Below, piece after piece: positions 33,177-45,239 of a stretch of DNA of 64,000 nt. The position numbers were made by a program, and so were the translations under genes. The stretch's first letter is position 1; each line of letters begins with the position of its first letter. The stretch comes from Hofstenia miamia (lineage: Eukaryota > Xenacoelomorpha > Acoela), in contig SCFE01000017.1 of assembly GCA_004352715.1 (NCBI GenBank), positions 2,387,841 through 2,451,840 of the forward strand. Direction: 5' to 3'. Below the pieces are notes generated by a model, which ran no database searches, was not told the origin of the DNA, and worked only from the letters and a program-made list of their open reading frames with translations.

Positions 33177-34451
33177 TTTTATTCTATTACAAAAAATTTA
33201 TTTTTGAGTTGATAAATATCAATGTGTTGAAGAATACCTAGACATAAAATTCAAGCATGAAAATGATTTCAGGAGTGAACCAACAAAAAAACAAATTAAG
33301 CAGAAAACACAATATTAAATCAACAGTTCACGGAATAGTGGAATAGTTGTAAATGAGGTGTAGATTCATCTATTTCGTAGGACTAATATACGTACAATAG
33401 TGATCCTCCGAATATATATTATCTGAAAATAAATATTTGTAAACTAGATAATGTAGAGAGTGAGTAGAGTTTTCTAAAAAAGTACATACTGTTCTTCACC
33501 CTATTTCTACAACAATTTTATTAAAATATGTGATGGTTTCTTCGAAAAATGTTAAACACTCATAACCCAAGAACTAATAAAGATATTTAAAATGTGAAAA
33601 CAACACAGGATCCTTTTCGTTTTTACTCGCGCCCAACTTAGGCGCAGTTTTGCACGAAGTCACGTTGCGAGGCCATTGCAATGTATGTGAATTGCATCTG
33701 GTTCCATAGTTCATCACATAACATTAACCACCCCTCATGAAAAGACTCACTTTTGAAAAGTTTGCAATTTGCTGGCTTAGTAATGTGTGATACTGTACTG
33801 TATGCCCTTAAATGAATAGAATAACAAAAAAATTTTTGTAGTAGTCTTTAGAGAGATATCACTTAAACGATATTTTTCCAATTGAAATAAACAACAAACA
33901 TCATGTTAAAAGAACCGGAAGAATGAGAAGTTGTGTTTCAAATTTTCATTTTAGAGGTTGTTAAGAAAAAAAGCAATGTGCTTCTAAAACAATGAAAATT
34001 CTTTGGCAAATTACTACATCTCTAAGAATATTATGAAACACTGTGATTGCTTCAAACTAGTGGAACTTGGCACTCCTTTACTAAAAGGTCGCATTGGACT
34101 TGGCGATTGAAATTGTCAGTAAAAAATATAACAGTATGTTGTTATTTGCTATTTTTGTATTCTACACCCAATAGGAAATACGGGCCTTATTAAAATAGTT
34201 TGAAATAATAAAATGATTGCTAGAGTATATTCAAAGCCAATATTGTTTGTGAAGTCTATAGAAACAAATACTTGTCGGTAATCTGCTAAAAATTAAGTTT
34301 GAATAGTGCTGATAATTAAATATTTCAAATATTTAGTTACTAAGCTAGATGATTTGGCGTCATGGTAGGGATGAATCAAAATCATCAATTATATACATCG
34401 CCGTTTAGAATGTCTAGCAAAACAGTTGAAGCATTAAACGGTAACGTGCGA

Positions 34452-34480
34452 ACCAACATGCATACCGCATGCACGTTGGT
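34452..34480. repeat. Imperfect 12-bp hairpin
   Basis: ACCAACATGCAT and ATGCACGTTGGT are complementary with one mismatch and a five-base loop. Function unknown. Confidence 0.7.
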
Positions 34481-34662
34481 ACAAGTAATTTCTATTAGTG
34501 AATCAAAGTCTACAGCAGTTTGAAAAAATTGAATACACATTACGTCTATTTTGAAAAGTTCAGTTTTCCATTCAATTTCTTAATTTTTGGTGTACTAATA
34601 AAATTAATAATTGATACTGTAGCCCGGCTTTCTTAATTTTAAAATCGAGTCTTCAATGTTTC

Positions 34663-34935
34663 CAGGTTTGGCAAAAACATTTTGTTAATAACACATATAG
34701 TAGCAAACAGTGAATTATGGGAAACTTATCAACATTCATTTTTCGTTTCATACACGTAAACAAAATGCAAGTTTTGCTAGTTTTCAGTTAAATATGCGTG
34801 AAAGTATGAATGGACAAATACCAAAATTATTGTCCAAATTTTCCATAAAATTATATATGAATTTGAGAAAAAAAAACATTTAATAACATTAAAAAGCATG
34901 TTTAAAATAATGAATTTTAAAACATGCCAACTCTG
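34663..34935. mobile_element. hAT-type MITE, family A copy 2
   Basis: It begins CAGGTTTGGCAAAAACA and ends ACATGCCAACTCTG, and its interior is clearly related to 6146-6519. Shared words in the same order include CATAGTAGCAAAC or close variants, TTTCATACACRTAAACAAAA, and a GTATGAATGGACRAA stretch. It is about 100 bp shorter, mainly near the ends. Flanking octamers AATGTTTC and ATTGCTCC match at 5 of 8 positions, so the target duplication is eroded. Confidence 0.75.
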
Positions 34936-36150
34936 ATTGCTCCTTATGTTCACCACACCATATACGGATTGAATAACTAACATTGGCTGAAGCTGATGCG
35001 GGAGAGAATATTGAAGTCACATTGGTTAATGACAATGCTTTTGAATTAATTAACAAGTTCAAATTTTATTGCGAGATTCTTAGTAGGGTCTAATATCTTG
35101 CTGTTTTGAGACTCAGTTTTTTTATAAACTAGGTTCATATAAAAACGATTAAAAACTTTTATAATTTCGAGAAAATATATTTTTTTCAGCAGGTAGCCTA
35201 GTTAAAAAATTACAAAATGTGTATAGAAGGTTAAACATCATACCTTGAAATAGTTGGTGAGCCGTTTAGCAATTGCTGTTGATGACATCTACTAAAACAG
35301 AAAGACTACATAGTAAAATGTGCTAATTATTTGACAAACAGTGCACTCACAACAGACGACATTATACAATAAACGCGGTATCGATAAACACTACTATTAG
35401 GAAGGTAAACAATATTCTGGCTGCAATGCTATTGATCTGCAATAAATAGCTCAGAGCAAATTTTCAAAAATAAATTTTCACAAACCAATGCATCACTTCA
35501 CACTTCATAGTATAACCATTAAACGTTGCAAATAATGATCTATTATACAAATTTTTTCTGATGAAACTATTTTTGTTTCCATGTGAAAAAAACGATAATT
35601 TATAGAAACACTTAAAAATTATTTAGTGTAAAAATTAGAAATTTATAAAAATTAATACTCGTCAATGATTATGATAATTATGCAAAATTATATGCAGTAA
35701 TTTTGTAATAAATTCTCATAAACTCATAAAATTACATTAATTAAATAATTGATATCAATGACAAGTCCTTGTAAATTCTTAAAAAATAGTTCTTTAAAAA
35801 AATAATATCAGCCATTAGTTATATAAACTAAGAAATTTATAACAAACATTTCAAAATGATCATTGCAACCTATTTTGATACATACTGCTCAAATGAATTG
35901 GGTATTCCTTTGACAATTTTAAAAGGCTTTCAACAGTTTTTTTTTCAAACAGTAGAGCATGCACTATACACATTCAGTAACAACATGATTGAACACAAGC
36001 GTCATACTAAACCCAATATTACATTTTAAAGGAAAGGCTATACATTACTCGAAGAAAAGAATTGACTCATTACAAAGGCACAGACGATTTGCTAGCTGCT
36101 ACCTCGTATAAGCAACTATAAACACATACCCCGAGAGATTATACATTGGG
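34936..36150. other. Non-coding stretch
   Basis: AT-rich sequence without supported genes or repeat boundaries. Confidence 0.45.
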
Positions 36151-36152
36151 TA

Positions 36153-37375
36153 GGGGAAGATAGGGCTTGCTTGCACAAAACACACATTTTAACATTTTCT
36201 GACCTTATGACTCAATAAAGTCTTGAAATTTTTTATGTGTATAATGTATATTGCCTTTCACACGAAACGCATTAGAGCTTCCCTGATAAGATATCATTCT
36301 AATGTCAACTTTGATTTGAAATTTTATGTTCGCACAGAGTGTGGGGTATGTTGAGACAAACAAGCCAACCATGGTTATTTCATTACGCAATCTACATCAT
36401 AAAATATAAAATTGTATGCAATAAATCGAATATGTATATCACGATGAAAATATAACGAAAACATTGATATTGGAAGTAATCATGAATGCTGTCATTTCAA
36501 AAAAAATCAAAGAATAAAAACGAATGAACGTCATTAAAGAACGGTGTAACTCCGGATATCACGGCATTGAAATCTATAAATTCCAGAGGAACGACTCGAT
36601 TTTCCTCTCAAAGGAGCTGGCAACCTCATCAAAATGTTTGATTGTGGATGTGATGATATGTCTTCGATATCAGGCAAAATAAAGGTCTGATTTGAACATA
36701 ACGAGCGAGCGTACGATAAGGGACACTACGCATTGCTGCAGATTTTCTATGACATTTTCACAAGCTTGCACAGCTGCCATTAACTGCTCATTTGAATAGT
36801 TGGCTTTATCGCTCTTTCGAATGTAATCTGAAATTAAAAAATATTGTTAAAGATTTCAGAATTAAAAAAAAATATAAGCAGTGGTTTTAATGAACTGAAA
36901 CTATATCTTATCTGAATATGGAAATGATAATTCGTAAATTTGAGGGTCGACAATAATTTTAATGAAAATTCTTCATATATAATTGTTTTACGAGAATTCG
37001 TTTTATAATTGACGAGCTGGTTTTCTTTAAAAACCCTTCACAGATTACAACTTACTCTGATTTCAAAATCACATATATACATGTATACAACAAATAATCA
37101 TCAGCATAAATAGCACTTAATCAGTTTATTGTGTATCATGAATAATTTTCTGAGAGAAAAATTCTAAAAAGTTTATAACCTGTTTTGAACACGTGAAAAT
37201 GACAAAATTCTGTAAGCGGCATTACACAATCGAATAGCGCGCCAAATCGATATTGTAAACAAAGTTCATTCTCTTGCGTATTTTTTTAGAACAAAAAGAT
37301 AACGACTTTTTCACGTGGAAGGAGTTATAGGCACTGTGCCAACATGCCCTTGTGCGAACAAGCCCCATCTTACCC
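36153..37375. mobile_element. pogo-like Tc1/mariner element, degraded
   Basis: The left end GGGGAAGATAGGGCTTGC and the complement of the right end (GGGTAAGATGGGGCTTGT) align over about 26 bases with four mismatches, continuing into GCACAA. Both are flanked by TA (36151-36152 and 37376-37377), as expected for Tc1/mariner-type insertion. A related word (CACACTCTGTGCGAAC) recurs near 36340. The minus strand encodes a psq-type helix-turn-helix remnant (36600-36830), pointing to the pogo/Tigger branch. No DDE domain is readable, so the copy is internally deleted or decayed. Confidence 0.7.
36600..36830 (-). pseudogene. pogo-type transposase N-terminal HTH remnant
   Basis: On the minus strand from about 36830 the translation reads DYIRKSDKANYSNEQLMAAVQAC. 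After a frameshift it continues AAMRSVPYRTLARYVQ. This matches the helix-turn-helix psq domain of pogo/Tigger/jerky proteins (YSxExLxxAVxAC followed by AAxxxxVPxxTLxRYV). The remainder toward 36600 is out of frame and interrupted by stops. Confidence 0.65.
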
Positions 37376-37377
37376 TA

Positions 37378-38941
37378 TATCACTTCTATCATAGGCTTGG
37401 AGATTCCAAATGGATTTTAGATAACTAGAACACCAGATAAGGGAATAATAGTAAGGTTTTTGTTCATCCAATTGCAGAAAAACACTGGTTAATGCTTAGG
37501 AATTTGTCTCAATAAGTACCAAGTGATATTTAGACAGAAACAGCATGTTGCAGTTCTTATACCCTGCTTTCCGAGGAAATTTGAGAAAGTCTCCAAACGA
37601 AAGAAAAAATGTCTGGGTAAAATTAGGATTGTTTGATTGTAATCAAATTGATTATACTCATGATTATAATTGTTATTATAATTAAAATAATAAAAATCAT
37701 TATAATCATGATCATATCAATTGAAATTTTTATATATTAAATTAATAAAATATTTATGAAATGTCACTTTCAATGAATAAAGCAACAGATAAAAGCAAAC
37801 GATGAGTCTGACATGCTTCAAATTGTTATTTAAAGTGACATTTGTTAAAATTTCAGTATGAGAAGAGTGAAAGCAGGGACACAAAAGTGGGTAGGCCAAG
37901 AACCAGAAGAACGCTACCTAATTATAAGTCTGATCCGATTATGACCGTTTGAATTAGATTGTAATCCAATAATCGAATTTTATATTTTTCAATGTAATCC
38001 GATTGTTTAACAAACCTAGATTACTATGGTGAAGCCAGAAAAGATAATGTTCTTAGGGACATCAACTCCAGCAATCATTCATTAGCTTTAAAAGAAGCAT
38101 GACAGTCTTGGTGTAAGAAGAATATGATAAGACATTTTTTGCAATTCGTTTGGCGTACTGAGCAAAAATTGAACATAAAGCTTACAATTAATTGTGAAAT
38201 AACAGACGGTATGATTCAGTAAGAGAATTAAATACAAATTGACTTCATCATATAATTACAGTTAGCATAATTCTCCTAATTGTTGAATCTTTTTCAATGT
38301 ACAAAAAGTTAATATATTTTGAACTACAAAAATTTCATATTCCTAAGTGCCAATGTTAAGAAATACACGATATCATCATTAATAATCGTCAGCATAAAAA
38401 TATTTGTTATTGGAAAACTTGTACATAAATAAAGAATAGCATACAGTTTGCAGGTCACATAAGAATTATGTCTCCAAATATCACAGACGTAATAACTCAA
38501 AATATAGGACATTCAAACTTTTAAGTACATAGTAATTTCTCATTCGTTATATGCCTGTCATGACGTCATTGATAAATATCAATTTGCAGTATGCCATGAA
38601 AATGGGACTATACATGTAATTACATTTTACTATTCATTGCTAATTTGAGTCCTACCAAAACTAAATGTAATTTTTCACCAAACTGCACTATCAAGTAATA
38701 GGAAAACCAATCTAATTTTAAGCAGCTCGATAAAAATAATAATAGGAAATTCTACGTGGTCAAAAAAATATACCTAGTGACAAAAATGAAATTTTCTAAC
38801 TCAATTTTTAAACGATGATAGGAGATAAAAACATAAAATTTAAATAAAAAATAGAAATTTGAGATATACATGAACGCTATGAGTTAATAAGGGATTGCTT
38901 GGCCCGAATTGAAAATACAGAGTTCCAAGCAACGAGGGAGG
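37378..38941. other. Non-coding stretch, possible eroded MITE at 37627-38025
   Basis: Two ATT/GATTACA-rich blocks near 37627-37725 and 37930-38025 face each other in inverted orientation (TTAGGATTGTTTGATTGTAAT versus the complement of CGATTGTTTAACAAACCTA). This could be an old MITE, without a clear target duplication. Otherwise nothing is recognised. Confidence 0.35.
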
Positions 38942-39442
38942 TTAACACTTGGCCATACGTTTTTGTGGGGTTCTACGAACTTTGCACCAATATTTTATCG
39001 TGATGCAATGCGGATGAAAGAGGCACTCGTCTGTAATGAAAACGTTCCAGGCAAAGCCATCCATATCTCGGCAAAAAATCAATCTTTTTCGGATGTGCTC
39101 CTGGGTTAGAAATGGAACGTTATATGTTTTCTTTTTGGTGAGTCCAGCACTCTTCAATCTTCTCTGGATGGTTCTTTCACAAACTGTCTATCGGCCCTGA
39201 TCCATTAGTTGCTTTTTAATATCCCTTGCAGAATATTCGGGATGGACGATTGCAAGTTTCAAAAAACTCTTTTGGTCACTTCTCGAAATCTGTTTGGGTC
39301 AACAATTTCCCAGTTTTCTTTCCAGGGTTTCACCTTCCTTCAACTTCTTCAAATTGCGATATAAAGTTCGTTTAGACATCCATATTGCATTCAGTAACGT
39401 CTTCAAGTCAAGTGTTTCCATTTTGTTCACACGGCAAGCCAT
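38942..39442 (-). pseudogene. Tc1-like transposase, N-terminal half
   Basis: Reading down the minus strand from ATG at 39442, the product has a helix-turn-helix region (LDLKTLLNAIWMSKRTLYRNLKK would span two blocks). It continues with HPEYSARDIKKQLMD and TIQRRLKSAGLTKKKT, the second DNA-binding subdomain of Tc1-type enzymes, and QEHIRKRLIFCRD. The first catalytic motif follows as FITDECLFHPH with its Asp intact. A stop or frameshift near 39305 and another near 39190 break the frame. The sequence ends soon after the first Asp, so the other two catalytic acids are missing. No inverted terminal repeats were identified. Confidence 0.75.
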
Positions 39443-39739
39443 TACATAAAACGAGTGAATTTGTTGCAGTTTTCCCGCGATAATTTGGTTAATATAAGCA
39501 TTGCATTTATATAAAGGATTGCATTTGATAGATCAACATATATCTTACATCTTATCTTATCATGTATTAAAAAATCAGGGATTTGTGTTTAGTGGTTAAT
39601 GAGAAACGCGCCTTTGAAAAGGTGTGTACTTGATATTAGACTCCAGAAAAATTTGAAATTTAATATACACATTAATAAAATTGTTATGAAGACTTTTAGA
39701 AAAAATGTATAAAAATATTTGAAAGATTTATGTTTAGAA

Positions 39740-40130
39740 AATGAATTTATCAATATTTACTATGCACTAATTGGAATTTTTTTAGTATTGCTGCCGTCTT
39801 GTTACTTGTATTTCTGAGTAGATAAATGAAAAATAGAACAGAGATCAATTGAAAAACTATTATATAATATCATTAAAAGAAGAAGAATGTGAGAAAATGT
39901 ATTATATGTTGCTCTCATTTACAGGATGGTGCAGAAAGTTACTTAAAACAATACATATACAAATGGCAAAAGAAATTTGAAAAATAGAGTTGAAGTTGAT
40001 GCAGCAATGGAAAAGCATTATTTAAAAATGCAGAAAAAAATTTTAAGAAACATCGTATATGAACATGATGTCTCCCTTCTATCACTTATAAAAATAATTA
40101 ATGAGTATGGAAATTTATTATTTAATTAAT
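39740..40130 (+). pseudogene. Possible LINE C-terminal fragment
   Basis: The text NIYYALIGIF (about 39755) and LKMQKKILRNIVYEHDVSLLSLIKI (about 40025-40105) resembles the end of LINE reverse transcriptases (lYxsLiexxLxYG followed by LQKKAlRiI). The match is short and interrupted, so this is tentative. Confidence 0.25.
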
Positions 40131-42955
40131 ATAGTTGCCATGCAAGTATCGTGGTCCATCCGTTCTAGATGCCCCCTCTCGATGGAAGTTCTATGATGCT
40201 GGTCACCAATAGTTATTAAAATATTCTGCAATTTGTCTTCTAGGATTTCTGCCGGAAAAGCCTAATTTGATCAGAATATTCTTGCACGTATTTTTTCAAC
40301 ACTTAGTGGTCATTTTGCAGTGTAGAGATTCAACACTTCTATATCCATTTCTATTTGGCATTTTTATCCATAAGTCGTATCTCTAAGTTAAGAATTAAAT
40401 CTAAATCCGCTGTATAATGGCTTCTAGTTACAAAATTAATGCAGCCTAATAGAGAGCTAATCAAAGCTGTTCGTAAGTCAAAAGACATTCTTCATGAAAG
40501 AGTTCATCAAGGGATAAAAGACCAATTAAAGAAATTGCAATCTATCGGTTTCTGAAATCGAACAACTCAAAATAATCAGTAAATTCGTTTTGAATTTACC
40601 TTAAAAAATTCTTGTTAAAACATTTTATGTGACCATCATCAGACATTTTAGACAGCAATTAAATCATTAATTATGGATACGTAGATTGTAGAAACCTAAT
40701 CTTAGCTGTAAATGATCAGATCAAATAAATATATTCTAAAATTTAAAACATTATTAGATTAAAAGCAATGGCAATTGATGCATGATTTTAATATCGGTGT
40801 GACGCTTTACTATATTCATTTGATTGGTTTTATTCTTTTCATCTGCAATATTGCTCCCTTGTCAGGTTTTGTATTCAAAAGACAGGAAATGCGACAACAT
40901 GAATGTTTTTGAGTACGAAGGTATTATCGTATTGAAAAAATGGAAAAAATTTAGTCTAAGTGCAATGTTATATTGGATTTATTGCAGTAGAGACTGCGAT
41001 TAAAACCATTTCCTACTAATAATTGGTTTAATGAGCGGTGATGTTAGTCAATTAACGCCAAAGCAAGTATTAATATCAAAGGCAATAGTTAATTAAAACC
41101 TTTGTCACTCGATTTTTCAAAGCACGATTCAAGAACTGTACAGAAATGTACTGTGGAATGAATGATTATACAGGCTGAAATATAATTATAGCTTATAAAT
41201 AGTAGATCAATATGGGAACCATTTTTAAAATTTGTTGTCTATTCCCTTCAAAAGCTAGAGTGAACACATTACTTGAGAAGATTTATGATTTGATAAACTA
41301 TCAACAAGAAAACGGCTAACAAGATGCATTTATAAATTAGTTAAGACTACATATACTGTAATCATTGGTAGTCTTGCAAAACTCCATAGTTAAAATCTTT
41401 TTGAATTAAATAAAGTTCCACAATGCTGACGATAGAGTTTTGGTAAATAATATGCATTAACAGACTTCTCTCACTTCTAGGGAATGCATATAATTTCTCT
41501 TCTTAAATATCCATACTACAAGACTAGATGTTTAATACTAAAAAGAACAAAGGTTGATAATGTTGTGGCTTTGTGGAAAAGTTCCTAGACTAAACAAACA
41601 AGATAGCAGACCCAAGGACTGCTGAAATTAAATTATAAGCTGGTTGTGAACTAAACAAATTTGTGGTAGTATTTAGTAGAGCAACTAATTAAAGTTGTGC
41701 GCTTCAACTAAAATACTGACTGGTTTTACTTTAAAAGGGATTGAAAATGACCAAGTATGTAACACGCTGCCCATTTTTCACAAAACTTCTAATACGTTTT
41801 TGAAATTGTAAAAACGCCTAAAAACTGAAATTTTATCAAATTTGCAAAACTATGATTAAAATTAAATCTGATATTTGGTAATAGTTAAATTCATTATTTT
41901 CTGTATAGAAAACTCTAGAATCAAGGTTGTTAAGAATGCGTAAAAAGATATTAGATTTAATTTATGCTTTCCTTAAATAAACTGCTACTTACAATGGTTT
42001 GACAATTCTTTTCATAGAAAGTAAAAATAGAAAATTCAGCTCAACTTAGCGGAAAAGCGCATAATGTTTTTTATCTTGCAGCAACTGGTAAGACTAAAAT
42101 TTTCACATGAAATTTTAATAAACTTATAAATGAGCACCCAGGTAACTGAGCTTTAATAATTTTGCCGTTTTCAATGTCCATTTCCAAGAATAAAATATCT
42201 TGAAAATACAGAAAACATCCTTTCAAGAAAGAAAATCTGAATGGTTTGATAATTTGGGGGTAAAATATAAATAACGCATACATGTATTATTGAAAAACTA
42301 CATGATAATTATAAAGTTAACAAATTTAAACAAAATAGAAGTTCTCAACGATTTCTCAAAAGATAATGCGTACAATGTTCACTAATTTTGAAAATACAGG
42401 CTTTAAAAAGTAATTATTGGTAACTACACATGTATCAAACGTAAGAAGGAAAGAATTGGCATTGCGTTCAAAATTGAATCTTAAAAGTGAAATGACAATA
42501 GATATTCAGATAATTTGACTTTTTCCTTGCTTCTTGTAGGAAAAATCTGAGGATAAAGTAGGAAACAACAGAATGCAGTATCTTTTAAATACCTTATCAA
42601 CATAATGGAAAACATATTGTACACTATATTCTGATGGGCAGTTGATGTAACTGGGCAAATTGCTGGTTTCGTAATTTCCATGTAAAGAATGAGATTGAGA
42701 GTTTTAAAAATGGCTTGGTATTTTCTTTCGACATAATCTCATTTTTATTGACATCAATCATCGACTGTACTGCAGATTTGTGGTGTAAACTTTCAATGTA
42801 TAATATTTATCTCATTATCGCCAGCAAGGAATTATTGTCCATAATATTTTTTTATTAAGAGACTTTACTTCCTAAAAGAAAGTTACAAATAAACCAAAAT
42901 TATGTACAAAATAAATAAGAGTTCTTTTCTTTGCAACAAGAGCAATTGCATGTAA
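40131..42955. other. Non-coding stretch
   Basis: AT-rich DNA. Frames at 42071-42283 and 42481-42681 on the minus strand show no domain. No repeats with recognisable ends were found. Confidence 0.45.
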
Positions 42956-42959
42956 GATG

Positions 42960-43385
42960 TAAAGAACAACGATTAGTAATGATGTAATATTTGAAGAAAT
43001 AATTCCTAAAAAAGGTTTTTAATGCTTTTGAGAAACCTTTACACAAAAAAAAAGATCAATCTCAGTATGGAGATGCACATAATTTGCTACTTTAACAATT
43101 CTGTGGAAAAATAAATTTCTTGTAGATTTTTTATTCAGATATTTTGAGGTGAACATTGTTTTGGTTGATCTTCTTGTTGAAGTGCGAGGAATGAAAATAT
43201 CGATGAAATCTTTATAATTTACATCTACTTTATGGTTTAAGAGTTTGTAGAGGTAAAGCAGATCTGAGATTTCTAAATACAAAGAAATAGGCAATATGTT
43301 CAGTTTTAATAGTCTTTCCTTATAATTTCCAAGTGTTAATATCCGTTTTGTACAGCATCTTTACAGTGTTTCAAGTATGTATGTA
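42960..43385 (-). pseudogene. LINE ORF2 C-terminal tail
   Basis: The minus strand reads LYKTDINTWKL or, in the adjoining frame, CTKRILTLGNYKERLLKLNI, then PISLYLEISDLLYLYKLLNHKVD, STRRSTKTMFTSKYLNKK, and TRNLFFHRIVKVANYV. This is the typical end of non-LTR ORF2 proteins (QrrxTKRIl, YxERLkxLxLxPLxxxxExxDLxxxYKxxN, then SRTRRSN, YxxSFFxRxxxxWN). The catalytic reverse-transcriptase core is absent, as expected of a short 5'-truncated insertion, but the orientation and order are correct. A frame change near 43310 joins the two first blocks. Confidence 0.8.
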
Positions 43386-43731
43386 TTATCTCAGCGAATT
43401 AAAACCCCAATTCGGAATTAGTATAACAATCAATACCAAGGTATACAATTGTTCACAATACATATTATATTATAAGGCTATAGAAGACATTTGAGTAGTA
43501 AATATGTCGGTACTTTGAAGATATTAAACAATTTGATGAAATCAAAGTGCAATGATAACGGTCGAATAAATCAAGAAATTTACAGAACTTCAAAGAGTTG
43601 TGTTTGAAAATATATCCGGTAGTAAACGTACAAGCAGTATCCCAGAATCCCTATGAACGGATGTTGGTGATACTAAGCAAATAATTTTCAAACACAACAA
43701 TTATAGAGCACACATTCAAATGCATATATGC

Positions 43732-43734
<3 letters not shown>
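43386..43734. other. Non-coding spacer
   Basis: Upstream continuation of the LINE tail could not be recognised, and no other feature is visible before the TA repeat at 43735. Confidence 0.4.

Positions 43735-43777
<43 letters not shown>
43735..43777. repeat. (TA)n microsatellite
   Basis: About twenty TA units followed by GTGTGTG, between a LINE tail and a Tc1-type pseudogene. Confidence 0.95.
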
Positions 43778-43779
<2 letters not shown>

Positions 43780-43894
43780 TGTGTTGGACAAATGAATGCT
43801 ATATTACAAAATTTATATTTTGCAAGAAAATAAAGCAACAAAATAAAAATACGCCATTAATTGTCATCTATAGTGCGAGTAAATAGCACACTAT

Positions 43895-44850
43895 TAGTCA
43901 AATCGTCAACCATGAAGCTGCCAATAGCATGCCTAGTCCTCAAGGCAGCTGATTTGGTTGATTTAATCCTGTTACAACGATTGCCTAATCCTGGACACCG
44001 CGACCATTTCATCTTCACCATTCTGCACATTCATTTCGTGCAGACGTTGCTACATCCACACCCAAATTGAATAGCCCAATCCGATTGAGAACAGGGGAGG
44101 CAGCAGGATAGATGTTTTCATCCAGGAAATATATACTGTTGTTCCACAGCCACATTTTGAAGGCCTCGATTAATATGCATACGTGGCATTTGTCCATACT
44201 GCCAAGTGCAGTAATGCACCAGGATCTCTAGCTGCTCAAGAATGATATTTTGTTAATACTCAGCATTCGCTTTCTCTCAAAATCGACAAAAATCAGTGGG
44301 ACCTGCCAAATTTGGAGACAGCAGTTGAAACCATGACTCAGCGATAATAGTGAATACTGGTGTGGTTGCACTTCAAACACTTTTGATAACATTTGGATGT
44401 GTGACAATGAAATTTGACTTGAGGATTCCCACCTGTTTCATTCAGAGAAAATTTTCTCAATAGTGAAAACAGTCTTTCTGATATTGCAGACACCAACCAG
44501 GCAATTAAGTTTCCTTGCTTGGATTATCCATGAAAGTTTTTGCTTCTTGGTGAAGTGCTAGCGTTGTTTTAACTTATGACTGGACATTTGTTGATTGTCA
44601 TGTATAATTTGGGACAGGTTGAGTCTGCTCATTTTCATCTGGGATGACATTAGACTAAGATTTCTGTGATTTTCTTTGCCGAAGGTGACTTTGTAACCAT
44701 TCCACTGTCTTAATTGCATGAACTGTAAATGTGCGACTACTGGAAGTAGCTGCACTTAACGTCTGACCCGGTGTGCTGCGGCTAAAAAACAGGAGTCTAT
44801 TTATCGTGATAACAGCCGGTGAAGAGCTGTATCAATTTCAGGCACAGATG
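43895..44850 (-). pseudogene. Tc1-like transposase, heavily decayed
   Basis: Minus-strand blocks follow a Tc1-type order. RKTVFTIEKIFSLNE (about 44480) corresponds to the SDEKxFTIE region with the first Asp lost. MDKCHVCILIEAF (about 44190) corresponds to DNARxHxAxxV, and SPVLNRIGLFNLGVDVA followed by SARNE (about 44060) corresponds to SPDLNPIEHxWDxLGRxV. In the last block both the conserved D and the catalytic E are replaced. Further upstream (44560-44755) a frame with LQFMQLRQWNGYKV is open but not clearly alignable. Multiple stops separate the parts. Frames on the plus strand here (43861-44070) are antisense shadows. Confidence 0.6.
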
Positions 44851-44999
44851 CCATGTTGCGGAGAAAATCAGAGAGAATGAAAATTGGTTTTACAGTGACA
44901 GACTTTCTGTGTAACGAGTCCTAATTGGCCCGAAATTCTGCTCGTTATACGTTTGTTAACTACTAAAAAACAGGCTTTGTCAATCAATATGTCCGACCC

Positions 45000-45200
45000 T
45001 ATATATATATATATATATATATATANNNNNNNNNNNNNNNNNNNNNNNNNNNNNNNNNNNNNNNNNNNNNNNNNNNNNNNNNNNNNNNNNNNNNNNNNNN
45101 NNNNNNNNNNNNNNNNNNNNNNNNNNNNNNNNNNNNNNNNNNNNNNNNNNNNATATATATATATATATATATATTATATGTATACATATATCTTATTATT

Positions 45201-45235
<35 letters not shown>
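45000..45235. repeat. (TA)n microsatellites with an assembly gap
   Basis: TA runs at 45000-45025, 45153-45175 and about 45208-45233 surround 127 undetermined bases (45026-45152). Translated frames here are low-complexity. Confidence 0.97.
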
Positions 45236-45237
<2 letters not shown>

Positions 45238-45239
45238 AT

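Larger units (their letters stand above)
32460..34640. other. Non-coding stretch with a CA/TA microsatellite
   Basis: No gene is supported. The compound repeat at 33109-33175 is listed separately. A slightly GC-richer patch at about 33605-33730 holds no recognisable domain. Confidence 0.45.

Noticed and set aside
37627-38025. Firm MITE call
   Set aside because: Inverted blocks are imperfect and no target duplication could be matched, so it is mentioned only as a possibility.
43861-44070. Plus-strand 69-codon frame as a gene
   Set aside because: It is antisense to the Tc1-like transposase tail, which has the better family match.
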